The notes under the pieces: generated by a model
The model's input: only the letters and a program-made list of their open reading frames with translations
Told to the model about the DNA's origin: nothing
The model's database searches: none
Assembly: GCF_001439925.1 (NCBI RefSeq)
Contig: NZ_LMBV01000003.1
Span: 178,794 to 242,793 of the forward strand
Source: Peribacillus muralis
GTDB lineage: Bacteria > Bacillota > Bacilli > Bacillales > DSM-1321
Reading direction: 5' to 3'
DNA length: 64,000 nucleotides
Translations under genes and position numbers: made by a program
Shown here: positions 6,828-17,787 of the stretch, in pieces
Position numbering within the stretch: the stretch's first letter is position 1
Layout: every line of letters begins with the position of its first letter

Positions 6828-8645
6828 CTATTTATTCAACAGCTCTTCCAATTCGTTTAACTTCTCTTCGAATACATTCATGGCTTCTTGTACAGGCTCC
6901 GCTTTAGTCATATCGACACCAGCCTTTTTGAGTACTTCGATTGGATAATCGGAACTTCCCGATTTCAAGAACTCCAAATACCTTTTGACTGCTGGTTCGC
7001 CTTCTTCAAGGATTTGCTTGCTCAAAGCTGTTGCTGCACTGATTCCCGTCGCGTATTGATACACATAATAATTATAGTAGAAATGCGGGATCCGTGCCCA
7101 TTCTAAACCAATTTCCTCATCCATGGTCACATTTTCGCCAAAGTACTTCTTATTCAGCTCAAAATATTCCTTCGTGAGCATATCAGCTGTCAACGCTTCT
7201 CCATTTTGCGCTTTTAAATGGATCGTATGTTCAAACTCTGCAAACATCGTTTGACGGAACAATGTTCCACGGAAGCCTTCTAGATAGTGATTCAATAAAT
7301 AAATACGCTTCTTTTCATCTTCAATGGTATTTAGTAAATAATCATTCAACAGGTTTTCATTACAAGTGGATGCGACCTCAGCTACAAATATCGAGTAGTT
7401 CCCATAAGGATATGGCTGACTTTTGCGCGTATAGTAGCTATGGACCGAATGACCGAACTCATGCACGAGCGTGAATAAATTATTGATGTTATCTTGCCAA
7501 TTCATTAAGATATATGGATTGGTGCCGTATGTACCTGAGGAATAGGCGCCGCTTCGTTTCCCCTTATTTTCATGTACATCGACCCAACGGTTTTCAAATC
7601 CTTCTTTCAACACATTGGAATAGTCCTCGCCTAGCGGGGCAAGTCCCTTGAGCACATAATCTTTAGCTTGATCATATGTCACTTCCATCTTCACTTCTTT
7701 TACGAGCGGAGTGAATAAATCATACATATGAAGTTCATCTAATTGAAGAACTTTTTTACGCAATTCAAGGTAACGGTGCAGCAAGGGTAGATTGTCGTTA
7801 ACTGTTTTGACAAGATTATCGTATACGGTCTCCGGGATGTTATTGCCGCTTAAAGCCGCATGTCGTGCTGAATCATATTTTCGAACCGTCGCATTGAAGT
7901 TATGATTCTTGACCTCTCCTGACAGGGTAGAGGCAAAGGTATTGCGAAACTCTCCATACTTGCTGTATACCCCTTTGAACGCTTCCTCACGTACTCGGCG
8001 GTCTTCACTTTCTAGAAACCGGATATACCGCCCGTGAGTGATCTCCACTTCATTTCCCTCTTCATCCTTTATGGTCGGGAATTTCAAGTCGGCATTGTTA
8101 AGCATGCCGAACGTATTGCCTGATGCATCGAGAACCTCTGATGCCTGTGCCATTAATTCTTCCTGCTCCGCAGATAAGATATGGGGCCTCTGTAGGCTAA
8201 TTTCCTCCAATGAATGTTTATAAAGATTCAATTCTTCTTTTTCTTCCAAAAATCCCGCCACTTTGCTTTCATCAACACTCAACAGTTCAGGAACCATATA
8301 AGAAAATGCCGCTGCTGCCTGTGCATATAAAGCTTTTGCCCGGTCTTCCATCCCCTGATAAAAAGGATTGGTCGTATCTTGATCATTGCGCATATGTGAA
8401 TAAGAATACACTTTGCCTAGCTTTTCGAATACTTCATCTTGTAGTTGTAGGGCTGCAAATAACTTTTCTGCACTCTCCCCGAGCGTACCTTTATGTGCAT
8501 CCGCTTTTTTCAGATCATCTTTCACCGCTTTGAAGGCAGCTTCCCAATCTTCCTCGGTTGCGAAAATATCCTCAAGTCTCCAAGTATCTTCAGCAGCTAT
8601 TTCGTTTCTTGCCGGTAAAGTACTCACTTTTGTTTCCTGCACCAT
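6828..8645 (-). CDS. pepF: Oligoendopeptidase F
   Basis: 605 residues, the full length of the M3B family. The zinc site HEFGH lies near residue 391, followed after about 20 residues by FVAEVAST, which supplies the third ligand. The enzyme is a cytoplasmic metalloendopeptidase cutting peptides of roughly 7-17 residues; in B. subtilis its overproduction affects sporulation, possibly through pheromone peptides (established knowledge). Position between spxH and coiA is conserved with B. subtilis. The start is the ATG at 8645, preceded on the minus strand by GAGAGGG. Confidence 0.95.
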   Translation of the reverse strand: MVQETKVSTLPARNEIAAEDTWRLEDIFATEEDWEAAFKAVKDDLKKADAHKGTLGESAEKLFAALQLQDEVFEKLGKVYSYSHMRNDQDTTNPFYQGMEDRAKALYAQAAAAFSYMVPELLSVDESKVAGFLEEKEELNLYKHSLEEISLQRPHILSAEQEELMAQASEVLDASGNTFGMLNNADLKFPTIKDEEGNEVEITHGRYIRFLESEDRRVREEAFKGVYSKYGEFRNTFASTLSGEVKNHNFNATVRKYDSARHAALSGNNIPETVYDNLVKTVNDNLPLLHRYLELRKKVLQLDELHMYDLFTPLVKEVKMEVTYDQAKDYVLKGLAPLGEDYSNVLKEGFENRWVDVHENKGKRSGAYSSGTYGTNPYILMNWQDNINNLFTLVHEFGHSVHSYYTRKSQPYPYGNYSIFVAEVASTCNENLLNDYLLNTIEDEKKRIYLLNHYLEGFRGTLFRQTMFAEFEHTIHLKAQNGEALTADMLTKEYFELNKKYFGENVTMDEEIGLEWARIPHFYYNYYVYQYATGISAATALSKQILEEGEPAVKRYLEFLKSGSSDYPIEVLKKAGVDMTKAEPVQEAMNVFEEKLNELEELLNK

Positions 8646-8831
8646 AAAAAAACCCTCTCCATTCTATAGAAAACTTGCCACTCAGCCAATCGCCATCAAA
8701 CTGGATATAACGCTTCAATCGATACTAGGGCACTCATGCTTTGTCCGAGTTAAAATCCCCAGTCTTATTACTATTTCTCCATTAACAAAAATAATCCTGC
8801 CCTTTCTCGTCAATTCAAGGACAAATGATCA

Positions 8832-10043
8832 TCACCCTTGATTATACTGGATATTCGCCTTTTCAATCATCCACTTATGCTCATGAAAAAAAATTCTTTC
8901 CACCATCCGACCTGCTTCACTGGCAGAAGGAACGGACATGCGTTTTTCAACTGTGAATTCCCCTTCTGCCATCTTAGATATATAGCCCATTTTCTCCAAT
9001 AGTAGCAGATATTGCATTATTGGATATTCCACGGGCTTTACATGAAGCAATGGTAACGTCCTGAATTTTATTTTTCCTGTTTTTACATGCTTCCTAAAGT
9101 GACGGATTATATCCTTCATATAAATGGTTTCCCCTGTTTTTTTCTTTCCAAACACGTCCATGTAAAACCAGCCCTGCCATTCAATCGAGGCTGTCTTGAT
9201 TAACAGCATCCCGCTAACAGGCAGGCCTATTTCAACAGGAATGGTTGCAGGTGCCATATGGTGCAAGTAGAGCCCTTCAAAAAAAGGGTCGCCTCTACGT
9301 GCCCTTTTCACAATATGCAGGCACCAGTTCTTACGTTTATGTCTCCAAGCAAGCAGAAAAGGGAAACTGGAGCATTTTTGTGGTGATAATCTATGTGGGG
9401 GCAGAAGTTTCAAAGGAGCGGTCGTCAATTCGGCAAAGACGGTTCTGGGGGAAAAAGGAGTAAGGTTCTTCAACACCGATAATTGGTTGGATTCCGGACA
9501 AAACATCCACAAGAACGGGTGCTGGCAGCTGCCAGTGACAAAGAGCCAGTGAAACGCGGATAAATGAAATTCATGATGATTTTTCCTTTTCAAGCATTTT
9601 GCAGCCAGTATCCAAATCGGCTTGATGCCTATGCTGCGATAGGCTTTTGTCCGTTCAATGAATTCAATCTCCGGGATGTTCGAGCATTGAAATTCGATTG
9701 CATAGCGATTGCCTCCTATCGTTGCCAAAACATCTGCCCTTTTCTTAATTTCTGGAAGATAGGCTTCCAGTTCGACTTGATAATCATGTGAGGAAAACCA
9801 TTGAAACAATTTTCTTTTTCCCTTTAAATGATATTCGGATTCCGGTTCCGAAGATGTACGGCACGAATGATTATTTTTGTGGGCAAAATGGGGGATCTTG
9901 ACGCTACCGGCTTTTATCGACATTTCCGTCTTGCAGCATGGGCAGTAATATTTCCCCGACCTCCTCAATCGTATCAACAGGTTAGGTGGCATCTTTTCAG
10001 GGAGAGTAATCCAAGTGCCATCTTGTTTCATCGCAGTTAGCAT
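8832..10043 (-). CDS. coiA: Competence protein CoiA
   Basis: 403 residues from the ATG at 10043, chosen because GGAGAGGAGGAGATAGT precedes it; the frame is open for another 28 codons upstream without support. The N-terminal part has CPCC and HFAHK...C, a likely metal-binding cluster. The segment RADVLATIGGNRYAIEFQ near residues 105-120 has the D and E-x-Q spacing of a PD-(D/E)xK nuclease. CoiA acts during transformation, helping RecA/DprA-dependent recombination of incoming DNA. comZ and mecA, two regulators of competence, are also in this window. The middle and C-terminal regions are poorly conserved. Confidence 0.85.
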   Translation of the reverse strand: MLTAMKQDGTWITLPEKMPPNLLIRLRRSGKYYCPCCKTEMSIKAGSVKIPHFAHKNNHSCRTSSEPESEYHLKGKRKLFQWFSSHDYQVELEAYLPEIKKRADVLATIGGNRYAIEFQCSNIPEIEFIERTKAYRSIGIKPIWILAAKCLKRKNHHEFHLSAFHWLFVTGSCQHPFLWMFCPESNQLSVLKNLTPFSPRTVFAELTTAPLKLLPPHRLSPQKCSSFPFLLAWRHKRKNWCLHIVKRARRGDPFFEGLYLHHMAPATIPVEIGLPVSGMLLIKTASIEWQGWFYMDVFGKKKTGETIYMKDIIRHFRKHVKTGKIKFRTLPLLHVKPVEYPIMQYLLLLEKMGYISKMAEGEFTVEKRMSVPSASEAGRMVERIFFHEHKWMIEKANIQYNQG

Positions 10044-10100
10044 ACTATCTCCTCCTCTCCCTAAAACATTCGCTTGAATCACCATTGATTCCTTTGATTC

Positions 10101-10125
10101 AAAAAAAAAAATGCCTAATCGGCAC
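10101..10125 (-). terminator. Probable terminator of cls
   Basis: A short stem TGCC/GGCA is followed on the minus strand by eleven T's. The stem is weak but the T-run is long and sits 20 bases past the cls stop. Confidence 0.55.
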
Positions 10126-10144
10126 AAAATGGAAGAGCTAGCAT

Positions 10145-11653
10145 TTAAAGAAGTGGTGAAAGTAATCGGCAGGTGGATTCAAGTACTTTCAAACCGATAT
10201 TCCGCTTGGAAAATGCATCAATTTCCACCTCTTGAGATAACACTAAGTCCTCCTTAAAATCATTCACCAGCTGTAGGGCACTTTCCGTCCTGTAAAGAAA
10301 GGCATTAACTTCGAAATTCAAATGAAAACTTCTCATATCCATATTGGTTGTCCCAATTGAAGCCAATTGTTCATCAACAATGATGATTTTGCTATGCATG
10401 AACCCTTCATTATATTGGAAGATACGAACCCCCGAAGCAAGCATTTCAGGGAAATAGGTTCTCGAAGCATGGTATACAATCCGTTTATCCGGGTTCTTCG
10501 GTACGAGCAGCCTGACATCCAAACCACTTAAAGCTGCCACCTTCAGCGCTTGGAGGATATCGTCATCAGGAACGAAATAGGGAGATGCAATCCAGACTGA
10601 CTTTTCTGCCGAAGTGATCATCTTGAAGAAAATGCTCTTAATGATCGTCCACTCACTATCCGGCCCTCCGCCAATCAATTGAACTCCGCCATCCCCTTTA
10701 TGAAGCTCGCTTCCACTCATGAGATACTCATCCGTTAAAAAGCTTTGATTGGTGCTATAATACCAATCCTGCAAAAAAATGAGCTGTAGTGTCCTTACAG
10801 CTTCCCCTTTTACGATCAGGTGTGTGTCACGCCATGAACCGAATTTCGGATTCTTCCCCAAGTATTCATCCCCAATATTGAGGCCGCCCATGAAGCCGAC
10901 AGAGCCGTCAATCACAATGATCTTTCGGTGGTTACGAAAATTAAATGTATTATTTAATAATGGGAGATGCAAAGGTCCGAAAGCGACCATCTCCACCCCG
11001 GCCTGCTTCAGGTCATTGATATAGGAACGTTCGAGCTTCCAGGAACCGACCGCATCATAGAGAAAACGGATTTCCACCCCTTCTCTTGCTTTTTCCATCA
11101 AGACATTCTTCAACACACAGCCAATGTCGTCATCCCTAACGATATAATATTCCAAATGGATGTGATGTCTCGCTTTATTTAATTGTTCAATGATATTGAA
11201 AAAAGTCTCCTGACCATTCCTTAAAACCCGCGTTTCCGTTGTAAAAGAAATGGGACTATTCCCCAACCTATTCGCAAGAGTGAATAACTGCTGTGAGCTT
11301 CCGCCCATTTCCTTTATTCGTTCGTGATGTTCCGCTTCGCCGCTTATTTTCACAAAAGATTGCTTATCCAAAAAATACTTCTTGTGAAATATTCTTTCTT
11401 TCCTAAAATTACGGCCAAACAAAAAGTAAAAAATGCAGCCTACGAATGGGAAAGCCCCAAAAACAACAAGCCATGCAATCGTTTGGACCGGGTTCCTATT
11501 TTCCAGAAAGATGACAAATCCGATTATCGTCAAGAAAAGGGTCAGTATGAGGCTTGAATAAAAAACAAACTCGCCGTTGGCCTCATTTATAAGGAAATAC
11601 CAAGGGCCGATCAACAAGAGGAATAGCAGACTAATGCCAACTATATTCTTCAC
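10145..11653 (-). CDS. cls: Cardiolipin synthase
   Basis: 502 residues from the GTG at 11653. A TTG five codons upstream overlaps the Shine-Dalgarno GGAGG and is rejected; GTG has an 8-base spacer. Two N-terminal membrane segments precede two phospholipase-D HKD motifs: HRKIIVIDG with GGLNIGDEY, and HSKIIIVDE with IGTTNMDMRS. It condenses two phosphatidylglycerols to cardiolipin at the membrane. The gene sits between coiA and mecA, where B. subtilis has none. I use the generic name because Bacillus genomes often carry several paralogues. Confidence 0.93.
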   Translation of the reverse strand: MKNIVGISLLFLLLIGPWYFLINEANGEFVFYSSLILTLFLTIIGFVIFLENRNPVQTIAWLVVFGAFPFVGCIFYFLFGRNFRKERIFHKKYFLDKQSFVKISGEAEHHERIKEMGGSSQQLFTLANRLGNSPISFTTETRVLRNGQETFFNIIEQLNKARHHIHLEYYIVRDDDIGCVLKNVLMEKAREGVEIRFLYDAVGSWKLERSYINDLKQAGVEMVAFGPLHLPLLNNTFNFRNHRKIIVIDGSVGFMGGLNIGDEYLGKNPKFGSWRDTHLIVKGEAVRTLQLIFLQDWYYSTNQSFLTDEYLMSGSELHKGDGGVQLIGGGPDSEWTIIKSIFFKMITSAEKSVWIASPYFVPDDDILQALKVAALSGLDVRLLVPKNPDKRIVYHASRTYFPEMLASGVRIFQYNEGFMHSKIIIVDEQLASIGTTNMDMRSFHLNFEVNAFLYRTESALQLVNDFKEDLVLSQEVEIDAFSKRNIGLKVLESTCRLLSPLL

Positions 11654-11693
11654 ATAAGCTACCTCCAATTAACAAACGCAGGCACATAGGTCG

Positions 11694-11721
11694 AAAAGAC
11701 CGATTTCTACTGAAATCGGCC
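11694..11721 (-). terminator. Terminator of mecA
   Basis: The stem GGCCGATTTC/GAAATCGGTC (minus strand, one mismatch) is followed by TTTTC. Confidence 0.7.
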
Positions 11722-11729
11722 TCAACAAT

Positions 11730-12398
11730 TTATGCGAAATATTTATCGACCGTTGAGAATACGTCATTTTCTATAACTATTTTCCCGTACTCTTCAAGCA
11801 TGTGCACTGTTATGGGTGATTCCTGGCTGTATTCCAATAATAGACTTAAAACATTATCGATTTCTTCCTCGTCAATTTCCGCTTCGGAAAATTCAATATA
11901 AAGATAATATTTATTTTGATAAACATAAAGTTTCGTCGTCCAGTCATCCAAGCCGTGACGTTTGCTTAACGAAATGACATCTTCGAAGTCCTCGAAAGTC
12001 GTAATGAAATCGATCATCCCGTCTTCGAATGTTAGTCCGCTTTCTTCATCCTTACCATGAAAGTGTTGATCAAGCAGCGTATCCATTTTATCCGATACGT
12101 TCAAATCCTTTAACTTATCATCTGAAAGAGGTAGCTCGAGTTTCTGACCATCTTTGGCAAGCTGGGCTTTTGTGACCAATACTTCCAAACCCTTTTCCAG
12201 AGCTTGAACTTGAATCCATAAAGGTCCTTCAATCATGAATTCTTCTTCTTGATGCACTTCATCCATCATTTCCCAAAAAAGTTCTTCACTTCGCTCACGG
12301 CTGTACCAAATTTCCTCGCGGTCGAAGCCTCTTTCCTCAATATCTATATAGGAAATATAAAATTTAACTGTATCGTCATTAATGCGTTCGATTTCCAT
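11730..12398 (-). CDS. mecA: MecA, ClpC adaptor
   Basis: 222 residues, close to the B. subtilis protein throughout the N-terminal substrate-binding domain (MEIERINDDTVKFYISY, then RGFDREEIWY and GPLWIQVQAL). An acidic linker around residues 105-130 leads to the C-terminal ClpC-binding domain (FEDVISLSK, then YYLYIEF and LLEYSQES). MecA targets ComK and other substrates to ClpCP and helps assemble the ClpC hexamer. AGGGGAATC precedes the ATG. yjbE, which lies between mecA and spx in B. subtilis, is missing. Confidence 0.95.
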   Translation of the reverse strand: MEIERINDDTVKFYISYIDIEERGFDREEIWYSRERSEELFWEMMDEVHQEEEFMIEGPLWIQVQALEKGLEVLVTKAQLAKDGQKLELPLSDDKLKDLNVSDKMDTLLDQHFHGKDEESGLTFEDGMIDFITTFEDFEDVISLSKRHGLDDWTTKLYVYQNKYYLYIEFSEAEIDEEEIDNVLSLLLEYSQESPITVHMLEEYGKIVIENDVFSTVDKYFA

Positions 12399-12895
12399 GA
12401 TTCCCCTCTCCCTTCCTTTCTCATTTTGAAGGGATAATAACCCCCAAGCGAAAATTGCCCTTAAAAGCTCTTTACCCGTAAGTGAATACTGTAAATCATG
12501 TTAGTCAGTAAAACAGACTATTTTACATCATTTTATGACAAAACCTTGAAGAAGGGAAATAAAAAACATTACTTATCTAAAAAACAATCGTTTGCCTAAT
12601 ATTCCATACATTCTATAAAAAAATTCATCCGTATGCAACTATCACCAAGCATCATGTCAATTTTATCTCACTACCTCATCATGCCCCATTATATGCTTGA
12701 TGAAGGTGCGTCGCTTCTTTTTAAATCTTTAAATGAAGACTGATTAAAAGGATATGCCTAGGAATAACAAACATCCACTTCTGCCTAAGAATGAGTTAAA
12801 TGTGCCCGATTATTAAGGGAAGAAGCAAAAAAACATACTATATGTATAAAGAAAAAGCCCTGCACAATTCCTGGCAGAGCTTGAAGTAGCTTTTA
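12399..12895. other. Intergenic region mecA-spx
   Basis: AT-rich, about 500 bp. Apart from the spx terminator at its right end I see no credible gene, repeat or operator. It must contain the mecA promoter, which I could not place confidently. Confidence 0.5.
12851..12882 (-). terminator. Terminator of spx
   Basis: Minus-strand stem AAGCTCTGC/GCAGGGCTT followed by TTTC, 14 bases past the spx stop. Confidence 0.75.
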
Positions 12896-13291
12896 TTAGT
12901 TGACCATGCGTTGCGCTTCTCGCAACTGGAAGGTACGAACCTTACGTGGTAAAAAGCGTCTTATCTCATCTTCGTTGTAACCAACTTGAAGCCTTTTTTC
13001 GTCAAGGATAATCGGACGTCTCAGCAACCCGGGATTTTCCTTGATCAATTTATATAATTCTTGAAGAGGCAGGCTCTCTAAATTAACATTTAACTTTTGG
13101 AAAGTTTTTGATCGTGTTGAAATGATCTCATCGGTGCCGTCTTCAGTCATTCGAAGTATTTCTTTAATCTCATCGATCGTTAACGGTTCTGAAAAGATAT
13201 TTCGTTCTTTATATCCAATCTCATGTTCCTCTAACCATGCTTTTGCTTTTCTGCATGAAGTACAACTAGGTGATGTATATAATGTTACCAT
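12896..13291 (-). CDS. spx: Spx, redox-sensing transcription regulator
   Basis: 131 residues, an ArsC-like fold with the redox switch CTSC at residues 10-13 and the conserved [17 protein letters not shown] block. Spx binds the C-terminal domain of RNA polymerase alpha and redirects transcription of thiol-stress genes when the CxxC is oxidised. It is degraded by ClpXP with SpxH, whose gene is 7 kb to the left. The C terminus ends AQRMVN, a hydrophobic tail like the ClpXP-recognised end of B. subtilis Spx. AGGGAGTG precedes the ATG. Confidence 0.96.
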   Translation of the reverse strand: MVTLYTSPSCTSCRKAKAWLEEHEIGYKERNIFSEPLTIDEIKEILRMTEDGTDEIISTRSKTFQKLNVNLESLPLQELYKLIKENPGLLRRPIILDEKRLQVGYNEDEIRRFLPRKVRTFQLREAQRMVN

Positions 13292-13310
13292 GTTTACTCA
13301 CACTCCCTAA

Positions 13311-13980
13311 ATATAGAATCGGTGATCTATGAGGGGAAATCTACTATTAGTATTCATAAGTACCACTCTAATTTGAAATAATTTTAATTAAGTATTTCAT
13401 GAACCCTATTATACACTAATTTATTTAAAATGAATACCCTTTTTAATATTAGAAAGAATCCTTTAAAACTTCTTGTTTTGCCTGTACTATAGCTTTTTCT
13501 TATTTTTATGTAATACATTAACAATCACTTTTTCTAATTGAAAATACATGGCTATCATTCTCATTTAACTCTCAATTCGGCACTTATATTTCCTTGATTA
13601 GCGCGTTACTATCATGTACCCCCCTTCACTATAAATAAACAAAATCATGTACATATATTTTCTTTAATAAAAAACAAATTCCTGCATTTCAGGCAAAAAC
13701 GATTCTTTTAGCACATACTCTTCCAAAAGTAAAAAAAAGAAAAACAAAAGCCCCAGAAGCAGGATACAATCCCCTCCAAGAGGTTATACATATTCAGTTT
13801 CCTGCAAAAAAATGACGGTTTTTCTACAAAAGAAAAAAATACTGTTGTTTTAAGACTGGATTATAACAATTTTTCTTCTGCTGTAGCATTTTTTCCGGCT
13901 TTCCTCTACTTTTTCAACATACGAAGCTGTTTTTTCGTCCGTCCACGATTTTATTCGACCTGTACCTCGATTTTTTCGAC
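13311..13980. other. Intergenic region spx-yjbC
   Basis: About 670 bp, very AT-rich. No gene is visible. A long imperfect stem GCAGGA/TCCTGC at 13768-13804 with an inner CCTC/GAGG hairpin stands out but has no matching T-run. At 13930-13985 short motifs CGATTTT and TTCGAC recur (CGATTTTATTCGAC, CGATTTTTTCGAC), a low-copy local repeat. spx promoters are expected here because yjbC ends in a strong terminator. Confidence 0.5.
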
Positions 13981-14017
13981 AAACGAAAGGGCCGGTTAAT
14001 GACCGGCCCTTTCGTTT
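13981..14017 (-). terminator. Terminator of yjbC
   Basis: A perfect 16-bp stem from AAACGAAAGGGCCGGT to ACCGGCCCTTTCGTTT, overlapping the yjbC stop codon. Confidence 0.85.
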
Positions 14018-14598
14018 CACACTTCCATTTCTTTAAAAATATCCGTTTCCTGATTTTCATTCAGGCTCAGCACATCCTCGACATCTTGATATGACTTACC
14101 ATATAGGGCGTCATCTTTGTACGTATGGATTTCGGAATAAATCTCCTTCATGAAATCGAATACGTCTTCTTCTCCAACTGAAGGATCTGACGGCCAATAT
14201 AGAATTTCCAACGGGGTATTCTCTTTAGTCGCGAGGGATTTCCTACTGTAGGTGATAGATGAAGCATGATGGAATCCTTCCCTTTTATAAAACCGCAGCC
14301 TTTTAAAGGAATCAACATCATTTTCTTGAATTCGCTCCACTTCCAATAAGATCGTTTTTTGTTTCTTTTGCAATTTTCGAATCAATTTCCTTCCTAGTCC
14401 CTGGCCCCTCGAATTCTTGGAAACAAATAGATAATCGATGAATATAAACTCTTCTCCCTCCACATATAATAAAACATGGTCAGGCCCCTCATCTTTTATA
14501 TATATTTCTTGCTTATCCTCCAGCAGGGCGTCTATATGCTCTTTGGACTTCATTTCTTCTATAGGGAAATATTGATTTAATTTTTCATACCAATTCAT
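14017..14598 (-). CDS. yjbC: GNAT-family acetyltransferase YjbC
   Basis: 193 residues from the ATG at 14598, preceded by AAAGGAGATGG; the frame extends 15 codons further but without support. N terminus MNWYEKLNQYFPIEEMKS and the block FIDYLFVSKNSRGQGLGRKL, with the acetyl-CoA-binding RGQGLG loop, match B. subtilis YjbC closely. The substrate is unknown. In B. subtilis yjbC and spx are cotranscribed; here a 16-bp terminator and a 700-bp gap separate them, so spx must have its own promoter. Confidence 0.9.
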   Translation of the reverse strand: MNWYEKLNQYFPIEEMKSKEHIDALLEDKQEIYIKDEGPDHVLLYVEGEEFIFIDYLFVSKNSRGQGLGRKLIRKLQKKQKTILLEVERIQENDVDSFKRLRFYKREGFHHASSITYSRKSLATKENTPLEILYWPSDPSVGEEDVFDFMKEIYSEIHTYKDDALYGKSYQDVEDVLSLNENQETDIFKEMEV

Positions 14599-14693
14599 GA
14601 TTCCATCTCCTTTTTCACTGGTTTTCACTTTCCATAATTTCACTTATCCACTACAATAGATATAACTATCTTGAAAATATTAGGAGGGGTCTG

Positions 14694-14882
14694 ATGATCA
14701 ATTACTTTACGGACTTCATTTTAGTCGCCGCTTGCGTTATTGGCATTACAGCCGTCAATGGCGTTGTGACGAATGCCATCGGCGAAAAATGGTTTGGCGG
14801 GAAACGTCACTCTCATATTTTCGATCAATCGGAACAAATTCAGTCAGGTTGGAATAAAGTTGGCGGAAATAAAAAGCGGTAA
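14694..14882 (+). CDS. Small membrane protein, 62 residues
   Basis: ATG preceded by AGGAGGGG with normal spacing. One hydrophobic segment (about residues 3-27, IGITAVNGVVTNAIG at its end) is followed by a basic, polar tail (GGKRHSHIF, then NKKR). It is transcribed divergently from yjbC and closed by a 21-bp-stem terminator. I do not recognise the family. Confidence 0.75.
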   Translation: MINYFTDFILVAACVIGITAVNGVVTNAIGEKWFGGKRHSHIFDQSEQIQSGWNKVGGNKKR

Positions 14883-14888
14883 TTCAGA

Positions 14889-14937
14889 GAGAAAAAGGAT
14901 GACCGAAAGCATGTTCCTTTCGGTCATCCTTTTTCTC
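14889..14937. terminator. Bidirectional terminator
   Basis: A perfect 21-bp stem from GAGAAAAAGGATGACCGAAAG to its complement with a 7-base loop, shared by the small plus-strand gene and the convergent glycoside-hydrolase-like gene; it overlaps the latter's stop region. Confidence 0.9.
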
Positions 14938-16117
14938 ACGGGGTATAGTCGACTCCCTTTGTATAGCGATTTGCTGCATTCCACAATAAATATTCATCAA
15001 TTCCGTTATCGTTTAACGCTTTTATTTGGGCTTCCACTTCTTCCTTGCCATACTTTTGATAATTTCCCTCTCCTAAATACGAAGCGGTGAAATCTTGAAG
15101 CCACGGTCTGGATGTTGGTGGGGTTTTCAATTCCTTCAGCTTGCCTTTTTCCAATTTCGCATATTCCTTAACGAGATCATAAGGCTCTAAATCAGGTTTA
15201 TCGATACCAAAATAAGATGTCCAATGACTTGGATAGATCATAGACGAAATGACATCGACATTCTCAGAGATTTTCGTGAAGTTTTGGCCTATGCCAGGAG
15301 CTTCAGGCAACGTAGCCGTATAACCGAAAATATCCACCGACACCTTCACTCCATACGGCTCCAGACGCTTCTTGGCATAACTTACGAAATCCGTTACTGC
15401 CTGGACCCTCTTAGCTGTATGACTAACTTTCGCCTCATCATATTCACCCATATCATATTTCAGATCATCTTCTTTATTCTCGAAACCTTCAGGAAAACGG
15501 ACGTAGTCAAATTGAATTTCCTTAAAGCCCATCTTTGCCGCTTCGATGGCAATGCCAACATTATAATCCCATACCTCTTTTAAGAAAGGATTAACGAAGG
15601 CCTCACCCCGGCCATTTTTCCAGACTTCTCCTCCATCTTGTTGAAAGGACCATTCGGGCTTCTCTTTAGCCAATAGGGAGTCTTTGAAGACAACGACCCT
15701 TGCAATTGGATATATTTCTTTATTTTCGAAGTTCTTCAGCATGGCCTTTGGATCTTTTATGTAGTCTTTACCAATCCCTGCATATGGAGAATCGGGATCC
15801 TTGGCCTTATACGTAATGTTGCCCAAGTCATCCTTAATATCAACGACCATTGCATTCAAATCGGTTTCATCCACATATTTAATAAGTTCGTTGAGTTTAT
15901 TGCCACCCGCTGCGGGCCCAGTTACATAAATTCCGCGTACAGCATCCGGGTAATCGAATTTCAAACCCGAATCAAATACAAAACGCGGTGCGTTCTCAGG
16001 CATTTCTTTCGTTACTAATGCTACCTGCCTCGTTTCATTCATGCTTTGTGCATGAACGGGCTGCTGAACCAGGAATAGACAAACACCTGTCATCAACCAT
16101 TTATTCATTGGTTTCAT
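14936..16117 (-). CDS. Secreted putative glycoside hydrolase (DUF4015 type)
   Basis: 393 residues from the ATG at 16117, which follows GAGGTGGAGG; a methionine three codons later is an alternative. A signal peptide (WLMTGVCLFLVQQPVHA) ends near residue 24. The mature protein has RGIYVTGPAAGG, VVDIKDDLGN, PIARVVVFKD, FKEIQFDYVRFPEG and VSVDIFGY in order, the strand ends of a TIM-barrel glycosyl-hydrolase-like domain. The D of QFDYVRFP and the D of SVDIFG are candidate catalytic carboxylates. The substrate is unknown; the exported location suggests wall or extracellular polysaccharide. It occupies the interval where B. subtilis carries the opp operon and yjbB. Confidence 0.78.
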   Translation of the reverse strand: MKPMNKWLMTGVCLFLVQQPVHAQSMNETRQVALVTKEMPENAPRFVFDSGLKFDYPDAVRGIYVTGPAAGGNKLNELIKYVDETDLNAMVVDIKDDLGNITYKAKDPDSPYAGIGKDYIKDPKAMLKNFENKEIYPIARVVVFKDSLLAKEKPEWSFQQDGGEVWKNGRGEAFVNPFLKEVWDYNVGIAIEAAKMGFKEIQFDYVRFPEGFENKEDDLKYDMGEYDEAKVSHTAKRVQAVTDFVSYAKKRLEPYGVKVSVDIFGYTATLPEAPGIGQNFTKISENVDVISSMIYPSHWTSYFGIDKPDLEPYDLVKEYAKLEKGKLKELKTPPTSRPWLQDFTASYLGEGNYQKYGKEEVEAQIKALNDNGIDEYLLWNAANRYTKGVDYTP

Positions 16118-16139
16118 ACCCTCCACCTCACTCGCCATC

Positions 16140-17680
<1,541 letters not shown>

Positions 17681-17722
17681 AAGAAATAAACAATCTTCAA
17701 CCAACCATCCCTGTCTGTAGAC

Positions 17723-17760
17723 AAAAAGGTTTCGGAATGATATCATTCCGAAACCTTTTT
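17723..17760. terminator. Terminator of trpS
   Basis: A fully palindromic 38-nt element, AAAAAGGTTTCGGAATGA followed by its complement, ending in TTTTT. Confidence 0.9.
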
Positions 17761-17787
17761 GTTATTTAGTGGAAATATGAATTTGAC

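Noticed and set aside
13768..13804. Long imperfect stem between spx and yjbC as a riboswitch or terminator
   Set aside because: It matches no riboswitch consensus I know and has no T-run after either arm; kept only as a note in the intergenic description.
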